A stretch of 64,000 nt of DNA, taken from Xestospongia bergquistia. Taxonomy: Eukaryota > Porifera > Demospongiae > Haplosclerida > Petrosiidae. Positions 52,549-62,744 of the stretch are shown here, piece by piece (position 1 is the stretch's first letter; every line of letters starts with the position of its first letter). A program made the translations under genes and the position numbers. The stretch covers positions 22,720,249 through 22,784,248 of the forward strand of contig OZ014411.1 of NCBI GenBank assembly GCA_963965975.1, written 5' to 3'. The notes under the pieces are model-generated. The model was not told the DNA's origin. It searched no databases and saw nothing but the letters and a program-made list of their open reading frames with translations.

Positions 52549-54571
52549 TTCTCTATCTCGCTCTTTCTCTCCCATGCACAGACTTATGCCAATCCAGCTA
52601 CTCCAGGCAGCGTACAATATGATAATCCTAGTACTCCTAGTCCTTTTGTGCCTGATTCTCCACAGAGTGCCTCATCATCTCATTATGGATCACACTACAA
52701 TGCAAGGTTACATAATTTAATTGAAATCTAAAATATATTTGTGCAGTTTAAATTAATAGTATTAATTATTCTTAATTGACCAGATCTTCTTGTTCACATT
52801 AGGACTCCAATGTACACATCTGATTATAAATATACTCCATCACCTGGTTATAGTCCAATGACTCCTGGTAGTAATCTAGAATATAGTCCCAGAACACCTG
52901 GCAGTCCTTTAGAAATGGGTGAGCTATTACTATCAGTACTAAACGCATACTGTAGCTTTTGAAGCTCAATGAATATTTGTGTTTATTCTAATTGTCAATT
53001 TAATGTATAGTAACATTCCTGATTTCCTGTTATAAGAGACAGTTTATTTTACTAATATATATTATCATTTAGTGTGTTATTGTCATTGTCTTTCTTTTTA
53101 CAGCTGACTCTGGTTATCCACCTGACATTGAAGTGATGGTGAAAGATATGTATCATGTTAGAATAATATAGCATACTGTAGACTAGTGTAAGATACTATT
53201 TTGCTCTTTATTTAGGATTCAAGTTTAGCTGGTAAAACAGGTGTTGTACGCAATGTATTGGGTGGGCGTGTCTCAGTCTATCTCTTTGATGATGGACAGG
53301 AAGTTGACATACCAGCTACTTTCCTTAGTCCAGTTCCTCCTGTGAAAAGTGATAAAGTATAAAGCAATTAATCTCATAACTTGTAAATGTAAACAATAAG
53401 TGAATAATTGTTTTATAAGATGCTAAGTTCACAGTGGAACCACAAAGGATTAGTAGCTTTACCACAGAAGACTATAGTATGCTAGAAATCAAGCCAGTGA
53501 GCCTTAGAACCATAATAGATCACACCCATTGTTGTAGCACTGGTAGTTAATGAGATTTATCAGTTGTAGTGGTTAAAAGATGTGGTTTTAAATGTATTTG
53601 TCTGTTGATTACTTTAAACAAGCCTCATGATTATTTTTATTGTCTGGGACTCATATAACACCAAGTAGTCCTATAGTTATTTGGACCAAGTACACAGGAT
53701 GTATATAAAATGTGGTAAAGATCCTACACAAAATGTAAAATGGCTGTGTAGCAACTGCATATACACAAATATTTATTTGAAATTTTTTAGCATGTGTGGT
53801 TTTCTGAAATAAGGTCACATTTATATATGTGACCTGATTTGCGAAAAGGGACCACTTCTGTCAAAACATTTGTGACCTGATTTGTGATAAAAAAACAATG
53901 TTAAAAAAATGCTAAAAACAGTACATATAGAATAGTTATGCATATATAACAAAGGTATGTATGCAAAATTGTTTTTTGAGATGTTTGAACAGTTGAGTTT
54001 TCACAAACAAGGTCACAAATGTTTTGACAGAAGTGGTCCCTTTTTGCAAATCAGGTCACATATATATATATATACTGAAGTATCTAAGTCTGTTGAAGAG
54101 TGCTCGATGTCGTTTAGACAGAACGGGTTAGAACAGAATTAAAGGACAAAAGAACAGGGCTCTTGCTATGTTGCTGTTACTCCGAGTTTCACGCGTTATC
54201 CGATCATCAGACAGCTCTCTAATGATCGCATAACGCATGAAACTCGGAGTAACAGCAACACAGCGAGAGGCCGAGAGCCCTGTCCTTTTATCCTTTAATT
54301 CTGTTATATATATATTTATTGGTATATCTATCACTTTGTTTTATTCTGTTGTTGAATGTAATAATTCAAAGTATTGCTTTCGTATTATGACGTTATTGAT
54401 TTGACTATTTTGTTACTTGTTCAGGTCAAATGTATTAGTGGCACTAATAGAGGTAACACTGGTACACTTATGAATATTGATGAAGGTGATGGCATTGTCA
54501 AATTGGACTCAGACAAGTCACTAAAAATCATAGCTCTGAACCAATTGGCTAAACTAGTTGTAAGATCTTGA
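38396..54571 (+). CDS. SUPT5H: Transcription elongation factor SPT5 (DSIF large subunit), complete, 28 exons
   Basis: Exon ends: 38396-38428, 38856-38973, 42393-42473, 42646-42754, 42945-43007, 43062-43092, 44167-44235, 45004-45090, 45196-45366, 45629-45792, 46033-46135, 46242-46317, 46900-47045, 47142-47297, 47538-47635, 48588-48726, 48858-48908, 49140-49268, 49435-49492, 50558-50756, 51210-51379, 51590-51704, 52422-52470, 52582-52706, 52803-52918, 53104-53156, 53216-53356, 54425-54571. The total is 2,997 bp, in phase throughout, 998 residues. Order of parts: acidic N-terminus ([20 protein letters not shown]), NGN domain starting DPNLWTVKC and containing [14 protein letters not shown], then KOW domains ([71 protein letters not shown]), then a C-terminal repeat region rich in TP/SP ([34 protein letters not shown]), which is the P-TEFb/CDK9 target, and a last KOW-like pair. 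With SPT4 it forms DSIF and controls Pol II pausing and processivity in the nucleus. Human SUPT5H is somewhat longer (1,087). Several introns contain MITEs. Confidence 0.98.
38974..42392. other. Large SPT5 intron 2 (3.4 kb)
   Basis: By far the longest intron of the gene; most others are below 1 kb. Apart from the structured RNA-like element near 41.5 kb I see no coding sequence. A frame at 39509-39577 with a plausible acceptor was examined and rejected because its phase does not fit the flanking exons. An X-box-like palindrome, GTTGTCATGGCAAC, lies near 41245. Confidence 0.6.
41456..41566 (+). ncRNA. Candidate Sm-class small nuclear RNA (U1-like or spliced-leader-like)
   Basis: Within about 110 bp the plus strand shows in order: a hairpin GACCAA-CATAC-TTGGTC (41456-41472), the sequence GTACTTACCTGGC (41491-41503), a hairpin CTAATAC-ATTT-GTATTAG (about 41506-41523), an Sm-type site AATTTTTG (41532-41539), and a strong final hairpin GGGTTC-TCTAT-GAACCC (41546-41562) extended by TGT/ACA. 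The ACTTACCTG part equals the conserved 5' end of U1 snRNA, which pairs with the 5' splice site. Sm site followed by a terminal hairpin is the standard 3' layout of snRNAs, SmY and spliced-leader RNAs. The rest does not resemble canonical U1 and no promoter element is recognised, so it could be a diverged snRNA, a pseudogene or chance. Confidence 0.3.
43230..43740. mobile_element. 511-bp MITE with TA ends in SPT5 intron 6
   Basis: The ends are inverted repeats of about 27 bp with one mismatch (left TATAGTCTATTTGTGTTCAC, right its complement ending AATAGACTATA). A TA dinucleotide duplicates at the borders, as in Tc1/mariner-type elements. No transposase frame. It explains most of the 1.07-kb intron. 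Confidence 0.8.
44286..44622. repeat. Minisatellite, about twelve 27-bp units, SPT5 intron 7
   Basis: Unit core GTTAAATATTATCACTGGTA followed by GGACAGG or GAGCAGG variants. The 27-bp length leaves all units in one frame and produces a repetitive 9-residue pattern on the minus strand, which I consider spurious. Confidence 0.95.
47092..47138 (+). repeat. (TC)n tract forming the polypyrimidine tract of an SPT5 intron
   Basis: About 46 bp of TC repeats end directly at the acceptor CCAG before exon 47142-47297. A hypervariable microsatellite therefore doubles as the splice acceptor tract. Confidence 0.9.
47636..48587. other. SPT5 intron 15, partly unexplained
   Basis: Longer than its neighbours. 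The middle (about 47.85-48.55 kb) is less AT-rich and has overlapping frames of 79-89 codons on the plus strand. Neither shows a motif I know. It may be a transposon remnant. Confidence 0.35.
50065..50486. mobile_element. 422-bp MITE with TACCGTAAGGGTA ends in SPT5 intron 19
   Basis: Left end TACCGTAAGGGTACAAATTT and right end complementary to TACCGTAAGGGTATAAATTT, followed on both sides by TTTTCGTG-type sequence. TA sits at both borders. Without coding capacity. It fills a third of the 1.07-kb intron. The flank 49550-49990 is a low-complexity CTAAAACT-type stretch resembling 55770-55920. Confidence 0.8.
51664..51830 (+). repeat. Tandemly copied exon end and 5' splice site, SPT5 exon 22
   Basis: A 41-bp unit containing the last bases of exon 22 and its donor (CCAGCTAG|GTAAGT at 51704/51705) is repeated in the intron. 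Two further near-perfect copies keep CTAG|GTAAGT (about 51745 and 51786), and a fourth degenerate copy has lost it (CTAGAAAAGT near 51825). Use of the second or third donor would add 41 or 82 bases and run into TAA in the reading frame, so only the first gives SPT5. Confidence 0.85.
51838..52105. mobile_element. Diverged copy of the GT92-locus MITE in SPT5 intron 22
   Basis: The inner block (CTGGAAACAT, then CATTCTAAGAGACACCTTGT) and the right end GGAATTGGAATGTCTGCC match the element at 20067-20425. The left end AAGGCAGACATACAATT is its diverged inverted repeat. It has lost most of the CpG positions kept in the GT92 copies, so it is older. Confidence 0.7.
52519..52546. repeat. (AC)n microsatellite before SPT5 exon 24
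   Basis: AC run of about 26 bp followed by a pyrimidine-rich stretch leading to the acceptor at 52581. Confidence 0.85.
53824..54065. mobile_element. 242-bp MITE with long inverted repeats in the last SPT5 intron
   Basis: Arms of about 60 bp: left begins TGTGACCTGATTTGCGAAAA and the right arm ends in its near complement (TTTTTGCAAATCAGGTCACA). Both carry GGACCACTTCTGTCAAAACA or its complement. The loop is AT-rich and noncoding. It directly abuts the repeat at 54074. Confidence 0.85.
54074..54306. mobile_element. Dispersed palindromic MITE-like repeat, copy 2 (both arms)
   Basis: 54074-54130 matches copy 1 at 866-920. Then follow two arms, 54132-54206 and 54223-54305, which are imperfect inverted repeats (cores GTTGCTGTTACTCCGAGTTT and GAAACTCGGAGTAACAGCAA). 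The ends pair as AACAGAATTAAAGGA and TCCTTTAATTCTGTT. This copy is the fuller version of the family. It lies in SPT5 intron 27, next to another MITE. Confidence 0.75.
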
Positions 54572-56279
54572 TGTAAACTGTTTTTTCTCTGCTTGTGGTT
54601 AAAACATTTTGTTTTTGTTTACATTTCAAGTTTAACACTGTTGTTGTTTTTATGTTAACAAATTATAAAATTATTATGAAACAAGTCAAACAACATGTGT
54701 AACACTAAAATAATGAATGGAAAGTCTTAACAAATATTATGGATAACAGAAACTTATGAGTTCTGACAGCTCTTAGTTGTTTATAATATGATTATGGCTT
54801 AGTAACAGAAAATTAACAGCCGTAAATCAACTCTCTTTGTGAGATAAACCCTGGGTTAATACCTACAAACTAATTAATATTAACATGCACTTTGTAAGTA
54901 ATAAATATTTAATACACTTTCTTTTATTATATTAATCAGTTTGTAGATATTAGGATGTGCCTTTCAAATACTCTTAAGTTTCACTTTCAATGTTTGTTCT
55001 GGGACCTGCATAATGAAAATAGTTCAATTGCTAGGCATTCCATTAACCAGTCACTTTGAGGAGCTCTTGTTAAACAGCAAGCCAGGCTTATGTACAAAAA
55101 ATTGGGAGGGCAAAATGTTACTGATACCATTTTCAGTACAAATCTCTTGAGCTTTTGATTGTTTGACTTGCACTCTTCTGTCAGAGCAAGTAATTATACT
55201 TTTTGATATAATTGCTGGACTTTCTTAAAGCCTATAAAATATAATCCCAAAGTATCTTTGTTTGCTCTGAATTTTATAAACAAGTATAAAGCTTAGCATA
55301 GCAATAGAAAACGCTCTAATACAACAGAAACTCTATGAAATATTTAATTTCGCATAATAAGGTTTATCTACCGGATTTTTTGCAGATTAATTAACCCTCA
55401 TCGTACATGAGTTTAGTATATATGTAACTCTCTAAGCGAAGAAGAGGCAAGAAAGCCGTCTCTGCACGAAGACTTAATAGTAATAACTAGAACTTCTTGC
55501 GAGTAAGTTTCAAACTGATTATATATATCTATATCTATCTATCTATATATCTGTATATATACATAGTGTTATTAAAAGTCTATGTATACGTTTTGTAGGT
55601 TGTAATAGAAATATGACAGTCAAGTTAGGATTTACAAAGTATGTTTATATATTTGGAGTTGTTAGATGTAGATTCTGATGTCTTTGTAAACTATACAATT
55701 CATCTGTGACTACTTAGTATATCATGGCCAAATTAGGTCTAGTAGTAGTGTGTTGATTTAGTTGTAAGATATGGTTTTAGTCCCAGTCTTAGTTAGTTAT
55801 TCTTATTCATAAAAATTATAGTTAGTTTAGTGCTTAAATAATAAATAATTTAGTTAGTTAACTAAAAATCAAAACTACTTTAGTTAGTTTTATTTTTTGA
55901 AATATTTTTAGTTTTAGTTATTATGAGTAAAACAAAGTTTAGATTCTGATTGTGTACACTGTATGTTATAAAATGTTATGGAAGACAATAAATCATATGT
56001 TAAAACATGTTAAACATAACCAAAACAGTTTAGGGAGCTAGAGTTTATGCTGTTTCAATGACGTCTTTATTTTAACAAATGTCTTTACTTTTTACAAAAT
56101 TAATACCTAAAAGTTCATTTCATTAATGCTCATATGCAAAGCATGTGCATGTAGTTATCATGAATCTTATTTTGTTGTCATGGATTCTGGTCTGCTCCTT
56201 TTCATAAGAGCATTCATTTGTTCTTACAATGTTAATAACACAGTTGGGCATGCTCAGAATAATGCAATAAATAATACTG
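54572..56279. other. Downstream of SPT5: no gene recognised
   Basis: AT-rich spacer. A TTAGTT-type low-complexity stretch lies at about 55770-55920. A short CpG-containing segment at 55385-55505 stands out in composition but has no usable frame. Confidence 0.45.
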
Positions 56280-56611
56280 CAGGGTTTCTTTCAGGGGGGG
56301 CAGGGGGGTATAGTACATTGACAGTTAGGTCCATTGATAGGAAAGTACAGATTAATTTTCCCAAAATCAGGAATTCACACACAAAATTACTAAGGATTCA
56401 AGGACCAACATCATAATTTTCAACTGACAGGTGTAAATTATATTTGTGTGAAGTCCCAGATTACACCAAAATGCATCAATAATAAAATGTCCAAAATCAA
56501 AATTTCCTGGGGGAGCATGCCCCAGGACCCCCCTACTTTGGATACGTACTTGCCCCACCAATAATCCATACTACCCCCCCCCCCCTTGGGCAAAAGATGA
56601 AAGAAACCCTG
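56280..56611. mobile_element. 332-bp MITE with CAGGG/CCCTG ends (hAT-like)
   Basis: Left end CAGGGTTTCTTTCA followed by a G-rich run (GGGGGGCAGGGGGGTATAGTA). Right end TACTACC plus a C-rich run, and then TGAAAGAAACCCTG. The CAGGG terminus is typical of hAT-type elements. An 8-bp target duplication is not clear. No transposase frame. Confidence 0.7.
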
Positions 56612-57444
56612 ATATCAATCATGTGGTGAATTAGAATATCAATCATGGTTGGCCTATAAATAAACAACTACACTCTGGTCGTATTAGAGACTTCCTATGT
56701 ATGAACTGATTACACTTCTGGTATTTTCATGATAGCCACATAACAACCGTTTTTATCAAACCCTTTGTTCAATTTTTTTGCTCGATAAGACCCTTTTGTC
56801 TGACTTGGTCACATATATAGGTAGGTGATAGTAATGCCTATGTAGGGGTGCCCCAAATTGTCTATTTAAGAATGCATTCGAAACAATGTGGGATATCATA
56901 TCATAGCTGATCACAGAGCCTCTCAATCACTTCCTTGCAGTGCTTCTTTAGGTATTAATGATTAAGTCATATCTTTTTAAGTACCATGACACATAATATG
57001 GTAATTAATGGCGTTCTTGTTGATTTTGTTGCTGTTGCTCCTTTTGTATTATTAGGTGATAGAAGATAAACATTTTAGCTATCATTTTCACTAAATTGAA
57101 GTGGGAACCAAATTTTGATATCACTTGTAAAACTAACAATGTCATTTTGGCAATTTCATTTTGTTTCACTCTTACATACACACCTTTTTTACAACATGAC
57201 ATTGTTGTGATGTAATAAAGAAATTCATGAATTGTGAGTATTATAAGTCACCTTTATAAACCACTAATGAAACTTGTTTGGTTGTTCTTATCTATGCTAA
57301 GACATGTCTGATATACAAAGTAGTAATTTCCTACTACTTCTTTTACCTCATAACTATGACCTATCAAATTGTACAGAATATAGGTTAAGTATGAGTACAA
57401 TGCTCTAGCTGCCATATTCATTAGAAATGGTTAAATAGGAAATA

Positions 57445-59265
57445 CGGTCAGGGGATGCGCGTTAAATAGAGTCAGCAACGTGCATAAGCGTGTGTAAAAG
57501 TATTAAGAACCAGGTGCACAATTGTGCATTATGAGCGAAGTAGCGGAGCAGCCACAACCTGAAAGGAGAATATTTTGGGACCTTCTTTAGCTGGTAGAAA
57601 CATAGGTGACTTAAAGATTCCAGAACTCAAACATTTTCTAAGTATCATCAGAGCCATTACCAAAGGAAAAAAGCTGACCTAGTTGCTAGGTTAGTAAATG
57701 TATTACGTGTAATTGTTTTTAATATATTAATTGTAAACTGTGACACCTCTGATGAGTCCCTTCAACTTATCTTCTATGGTGAAAGCCTATCTTAAGTATG
57801 GCACAAACAACGTGCAGTCCAGAGACCTCACAAGTCAACTGACACTGGTTTGTCAGATGAGCCAGAGCGTCCAGACCTTCCTTACACTCTATCAGATTGC
57901 AGCTCTTTCTTACACTCTATCAGATTTCTATAAACAGCAAGAACCACCTACTCTTTGGACTTTAACAGACAAGATGCAAGCATGGAACTGACCTCGTGGA
58001 TGTCACTTTGATCCCATTCCTGTGGAGCACCTTGGACCACAGCAACGAGAGTTGCTTCCTCCCAAGAAAAGTCATTATGGATCTATGATGGTTTTTGATC
58101 CTCAGCCATCTTGTTATAGAAGTTCTAACCCAAATGCTCTGGAAAAACTCAGGTACAATTTACTTCATCTCAATTGACCATGTGCACTTCTCAACATCAT
58201 TCTTTTGTCAGCTCAGAAGATTAACCATGATCACTGTTATAGTAATCAGTTCAGTAAATGGGCAATGACCTTTCAAAAATATGCAAGTTCTTTATTCTTT
58301 CCATTACTCATTCTACATAAATTCTTAGGAATGCAATGCGTCTGGTTGTAACAAGTTCTTCCTCCATTAGCTGGGTCTTCTCTCTGAGAAATGGTGGAAT
58401 ATTAGGATGAACACTACAAGGTATTTGCTCTCAAACTTCTTTGGCATGTTTCCTCTTATCTTAATCAGTGCTCTTTGAGGCCACAATGGTATTTCTTTTA
58501 GCTTCAAAAACAGGAAGTTAATCCAAGCAAGAATAACTCTAGAAACAATTGATAGGGATATGCCAAAATAGGAAGCAAGATCCTATTCCAGTAGTCCTAG
58601 TTGAAGACTAATTAATGTAAGAAAAATCTCTTTTTGTGGAGGTAATGCTCATGGTTGACAACGCTTACTTGGATGTTCACCAAGACTCTTCTCATTGTGT
58701 TTGCAAGAATAGCTAAAACCATCAACAGTGGTCCTAAAAATTGATGAAAGCTTCAAGTGCTCTATAATTAGGAAACCCTGTGAAGAATGCCACCTTACAA
58801 TCATCATACTTTATATTGTTAGCATTTCATCATTTGTTTTCTTTAATTTTGCTCCAGAAATAAGATCTCTCTAGCTGAAACCAACTCTAGCTTGATCTCA
58901 TCATAGTTCTCTTCTGTTTGTGTACAAATGTCACGGTTGAACTTTCAGTAGATAAAGAGGGGTCACGTGGCTAATAATTGGCTTGTAGGTGGCTTTCTCT
59001 CATTAGTTGGAGTTCGAGATGTAAACAGGACTGGTAGATATAGAGAAGGATTAACAAAGTGTTTACTGCAGACTCGTGTATTAGTGATAGGCAAATTCTT
59101 CCTCCCAATAGCATGGACCCATTGCTTTAAAAGAGATTTCTTACTTAATGGCAGTCGAAAGAAAGAAAAGTGAGAGCCTCTAATAGAATTACTTGAACAA
59201 CTGGTTACACAGCAGAATTAAACCATAGTGATGCTCACTCTATTTAACGCGCAGCCCCCAAGCCA
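57445..59265 (-). mobile_element. Decayed Harbinger/ISL2EU-type DNA transposon
   Basis: Terminal inverted repeats share TGCGCGTTAAATAGAGT (57456-57472) and its complement (59237-59253). The minus strand between them encodes pieces of a DDE_Tnp_4-type transposase: a region GFPNYRALEAFI (about 58780-58740), a helix-turn-helix block (LASYFGISLSIVSRVILAW, about 58600-58510, preceded by an internal stop), NMPKKFESKYL (about 58446-58410), and a C-terminal block EEELVTTRRIAFLRIYVE, then a stop and MERIKNLHIFERSLP (about 58350-58260). The catalytic core between NMPKKFE and EEELVTT is missing, since fewer than 100 bp separate them. It is therefore a defective, internally deleted copy. The plus-strand half (57530-58150) may hold remains of a second gene that I cannot name. 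Confidence 0.75.
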
Positions 59266-61290
59266 TTTATAACCATGTCTGAGTAATGAGTAATGTATTT
59301 TATGATTGTGTTAATTACTTGTTATTAAGCCAGTTTTCAGTATCAATGTTTGTTGATATTTAATAATAGTCTTTCTTGTATATATATATATATATATATA
59401 TATATTGCTATCATTTGAATTGTCTTTACGAGACCTTGCTCTTTGTACTTGTATTTAAATAGGTTGTGTTGTTAGTTGTTCATGGTAACTTTTAGTTAAT
59501 GTATTTCCAAGTGTTCAGTATGTGACATATACAAAGATATATTATTAGCTGTATATATAATATGTGTGTGTCTAAATATTGATGTATTTGCTTTGCAAAC
59601 ACAATTTTACACTATCACCAAAAGAATGGTGTAATTACCTCACTAAGATGAAAAAATAAATATCATGTTTAAAATTCTTGTAGATAGTATGTTGACATCC
59701 TCCATTTGGGTAGTGCTACTATTTATATATGGTAAATTACCAATCCTATTACCTATATATATATATATAGTTGCATAAAGGCTTGATGTCAGCTATCCTT
59801 ACCTAGTTCATCCCCAGATGCTCACTTGCTAACGTGGAAAAGTGCATCTGGTACACTTAGAGCACTTTCTTGGCATTACAGGAAGTATGAAAGCAGATGT
59901 TGGTCAGATGACATAACAGTGTTTTTTTAAGGTGGAGTATAGTTTTATCACCTTGATACTTGTGATAGCTATTCATTGTTCAGAAGAACAGCCTAACAAG
60001 AAAAGATATTTTCCTTCTACAGTGGTTGGTAAACACACTAAAAATTTCTTCCGCATACCATTTCTTAAACTGCTTCTACTTAACTTACTTTAGGTTCTAA
60101 GTAGCCCAACTCAGAAAAAAAAGGAAAGAAAACCTGTTGCCTTAGTAGCCATAACATTTGAAACACACAAAATTTATTCTTGAAATATGCTCTGTCTTAA
60201 ACTGTAAAGTTGATTGGTTGATTTAACCATTATTTGGTTATGTAGTTTGCAATGCAATTTTATTTTTGTTGAAAAAATAGGCACTACTGCTTATGTAGCT
60301 GTATAAACATCAATTTCATAATAAATTAGTAATCAAAATAGTATTATCTTTACTTTATGTATATTATACGACCTGTATAATTATGTATTAGTTAAATCAA
60401 CCAATCAATTTTTACAGTATAGTTTTGAGCAAATACATTCCAGTGGTATTAAATATTACGACATCACATAAATTTGATAACTCAATTTGTCAGCAGATGT
60501 TCCTTGTGCCAAGAAAATTCTTCGAGTGTGCCAGACGACTTTTTCATTTTGGCAAGGTTAGCAAGTGAGTATCTGGGGACAAGACTAAACTCCCTCTTAC
60601 CTTTACTTTTTAAACAAAATTATTTATATACTTGTATATATTGTAAATATATTACCAAGCTGGCCGATGTAGAAATGTTTAACTATACTCAACAAAGTAA
60701 GGACTTCTAGACAAATATAAAATTTTCAAGTATGGTCTAGAAAGCATCAGTGATTTAGAAATTACATACAAATATAAACAAAGTCAATGTTAATATCTTA
60801 GGAAGTGAGTTGTTAATCACTTTCATACAAGGCAACTAATATACAATAGTACAACAAAATCTCGTTAAATTTTACCTTGATATATGTGGCTCTCTCATGC
60901 TTAATAAGAATACAACAATTGACTTACCAGAACCTAAAACCACAGACAAGTAAGATTCTATTTTTAGTTATGTCACAGACAACTCAGCACAAGACTTAGA
61001 TGGTTCATTGTTTGGTGACACAAGAAAACAACGAAAAGAAGCATTTAAAAATATTAAAGAGCTCAAATTTGTTTACATCTAGAGCAGTGTGACTGTGTAA
61101 AGCTTCATACATGTATATAGTGTCAATGATCAGTTAATTCACTAAGACACACTAAGAGATGTACTATAATGTTCCTATTTACGTATCAACAAATTTGAAA
61201 ATTAAACAGTTGTAAATGTTATGAGGTACTGACATCTAAACTTTATGCAAGAAAGCTCATCTAAGTTTTTAATGATAATTTTAATCTATG
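59266..61290. other. Spacer before the 61.3-kb gene
   Basis: No gene recognised. It contains (TA)n runs (59380-59404, 59755-59770) and the MITE at about 60185. A first exon of the downstream gene could lie here, but I could not identify one. Confidence 0.45.
60185..60440. mobile_element. About 255-bp MITE with TGATTGGTTGATTTAAC arms
   Basis: Left arm about 60188-60226 contains ACTGTAAAGTTGATTGGTTG. Right arm about 60391-60436 contains the complement of TGATTGGTTGATTTAAC and of the outer TGCTC. The pair is imperfect. A similar single arm (AATGTAAAACTGATTGGTTA) lies near 33077. Confidence 0.6.
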
Positions 61291-61300
61291 TACTGTGACA

Positions 61301-62740
61301 ATGTTTTATTTTATTTTATATAGGACTAAACTGAAGCTTCTTTGCTCAGTCTGTTGTGTTGCAATGGTTATTGTAACACTGGTAACACAACAATTGCATA
61401 TTTTGGAGACAATTACAGATAATACAATCCTGCTTAAACATTACAATATCCCAATTCACTACGGTGATAATAATCAATGCTTTCTTGTAGGCAGATTGTT
61501 TGATGAACAATTAGGAATGTGTTTTTATCATCTTACTTCTTTTGTTCAAGTTGCTCACCTTTTAAATGCTAAACCCATTACTCCAATTACTTGTGACTCT
61601 CGTCTTTGCACCATCAATGGTAAATACTGCCAATGTATATATATGTCGGAAGGTGTAGCTTGTACTAAAATACCAAATAAACATGATAGGTTTTGTTCAT
61701 CAAATATTAGTCTTTTTGATATCTATGATGAAACTACTTTACAAGCTGACTTACAAGCTAATCATTTGCCTCAACTAGCAAATCTAGATACATTTATGAA
61801 AAGGTCATACCGATCACTGATTCTAATACATCCAATCTATCTCTCTTATTCTTGTTCTACTTGTTACGAAGCTGTAGGAGCTAAAAAGGTGGCACCATAT
61901 CTTAAAAATGCCTCAATAATTGAGTGTAGTTTCGACAAAGGTATTGCTGAAATTAGAAACGATTTTTTGACTGAATTAAATTTATTAGCAGAACAGTATA
62001 AAGTGCATCCTTTTGTAGTAATTGCTACATACTGTATTCGTTCATGGGTTCCATACAATGGTAATAATTTAATAAAAGAGTGGAAAATTGAAAATAACAC
62101 TTCTGTAGTCCTTACAACATGGAGAGGAATATCAAATTCAGGTGGTGTTAGAACTAGAATAGACAATCTTCCTCCATTTAAGATTATACGAATTGAGGGC
62201 TTCAAAGTTAGTAAACTTGTTAGTAATTCTGCTAAAAACTTTCTTAAAATTGTTACTCGTGGAAAGCCTTTCATTGGAATACAGATGCGGTCTGAACATT
62301 TTCGATTATTAATTAAGGACAAAACCAAGAAACAAATTGTGTGGAATTGTTTTAACAAGATTAGTGAAATAAGAGAGACTCTCCTAACTAAGGACTCGAA
62401 CTTAACTTATCTTCATTTTTGGGACTTAGGACAGTGGGGAAGTGCCTTTGGTAACATTAAAGTTGAGGGAAAACCATTACGACACCTCATTGAACAAACT
62501 GTTTTTAACAATGGTGAATACAAAGTAAATGAATACAACCCTTCAATATATGGTGGTCCTCATGATGCTGGTTTTGTATCTCGTGTTGAAAGTGAAGTTG
62601 TATCTGAAGCTAAACATCTTATTGTTATTGGAGGAGGCACATATCAAGATACAATTGTTAAAAAATTTGTTCGTAAGAACTCTGGTACGACAAATCTCTA
62701 CAGCTTACACAGTTGCAATTTGGAAAATTATGCCGTGTAA
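61301..62740 (+). CDS. Type II membrane protein, fucosyltransferase-like glycosyltransferase
   Basis: One open exon of 479 codons from the ATG at 61301; an in-frame GTG lies at 61295. A hydrophobic segment at about residues 14-29 (LLCSVCCVAMVIVTLV) after a short basic tail suggests a Golgi signal anchor. The lumenal part is Cys-rich and has several N-glycosylation sequons. It contains PFIGIQMRSEHFR, which resembles the donor-binding Arg motif of protein O-fucosyltransferase folds, and a C-terminal VVSEAKHLIVIGGGTYQDTI, like the final nucleotide-binding part of that fold. I infer a GDP-fucose-type transferase, but similarity is weak. TTTTATTTTATATAG at 61309-61323 looks like a splice acceptor, so the true N-terminus may come from an upstream exon. 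The stop overlaps an AATAAA at 62739-62744, a possible polyadenylation signal. Confidence 0.6.
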   Translation: MFYFILYRTKLKLLCSVCCVAMVIVTLVTQQLHILETITDNTILLKHYNIPIHYGDNNQCFLVGRLFDEQLGMCFYHLTSFVQVAHLLNAKPITPITCDSRLCTINGKYCQCIYMSEGVACTKIPNKHDRFCSSNISLFDIYDETTLQADLQANHLPQLANLDTFMKRSYRSLILIHPIYLSYSCSTCYEAVGAKKVAPYLKNASIIECSFDKGIAEIRNDFLTELNLLAEQYKVHPFVVIATYCIRSWVPYNGNNLIKEWKIENNTSVVLTTWRGISNSGGVRTRIDNLPPFKIIRIEGFKVSKLVSNSAKNFLKIVTRGKPFIGIQMRSEHFRLLIKDKTKKQIVWNCFNKISEIRETLLTKDSNLTYLHFWDLGQWGSAFGNIKVEGKPLRHLIEQTVFNNGEYKVNEYNPSIYGGPHDAGFVSRVESEVVSEAKHLIVIGGGTYQDTIVKKFVRKNSGTTNLYSLHSCNLENYAV

Positions 62741-62744
62741 TAAA

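Noticed and set aside
61864-62358. 164-codon minus-strand frame
   Set aside because: Antisense shadow of the 479-codon plus-strand gene.
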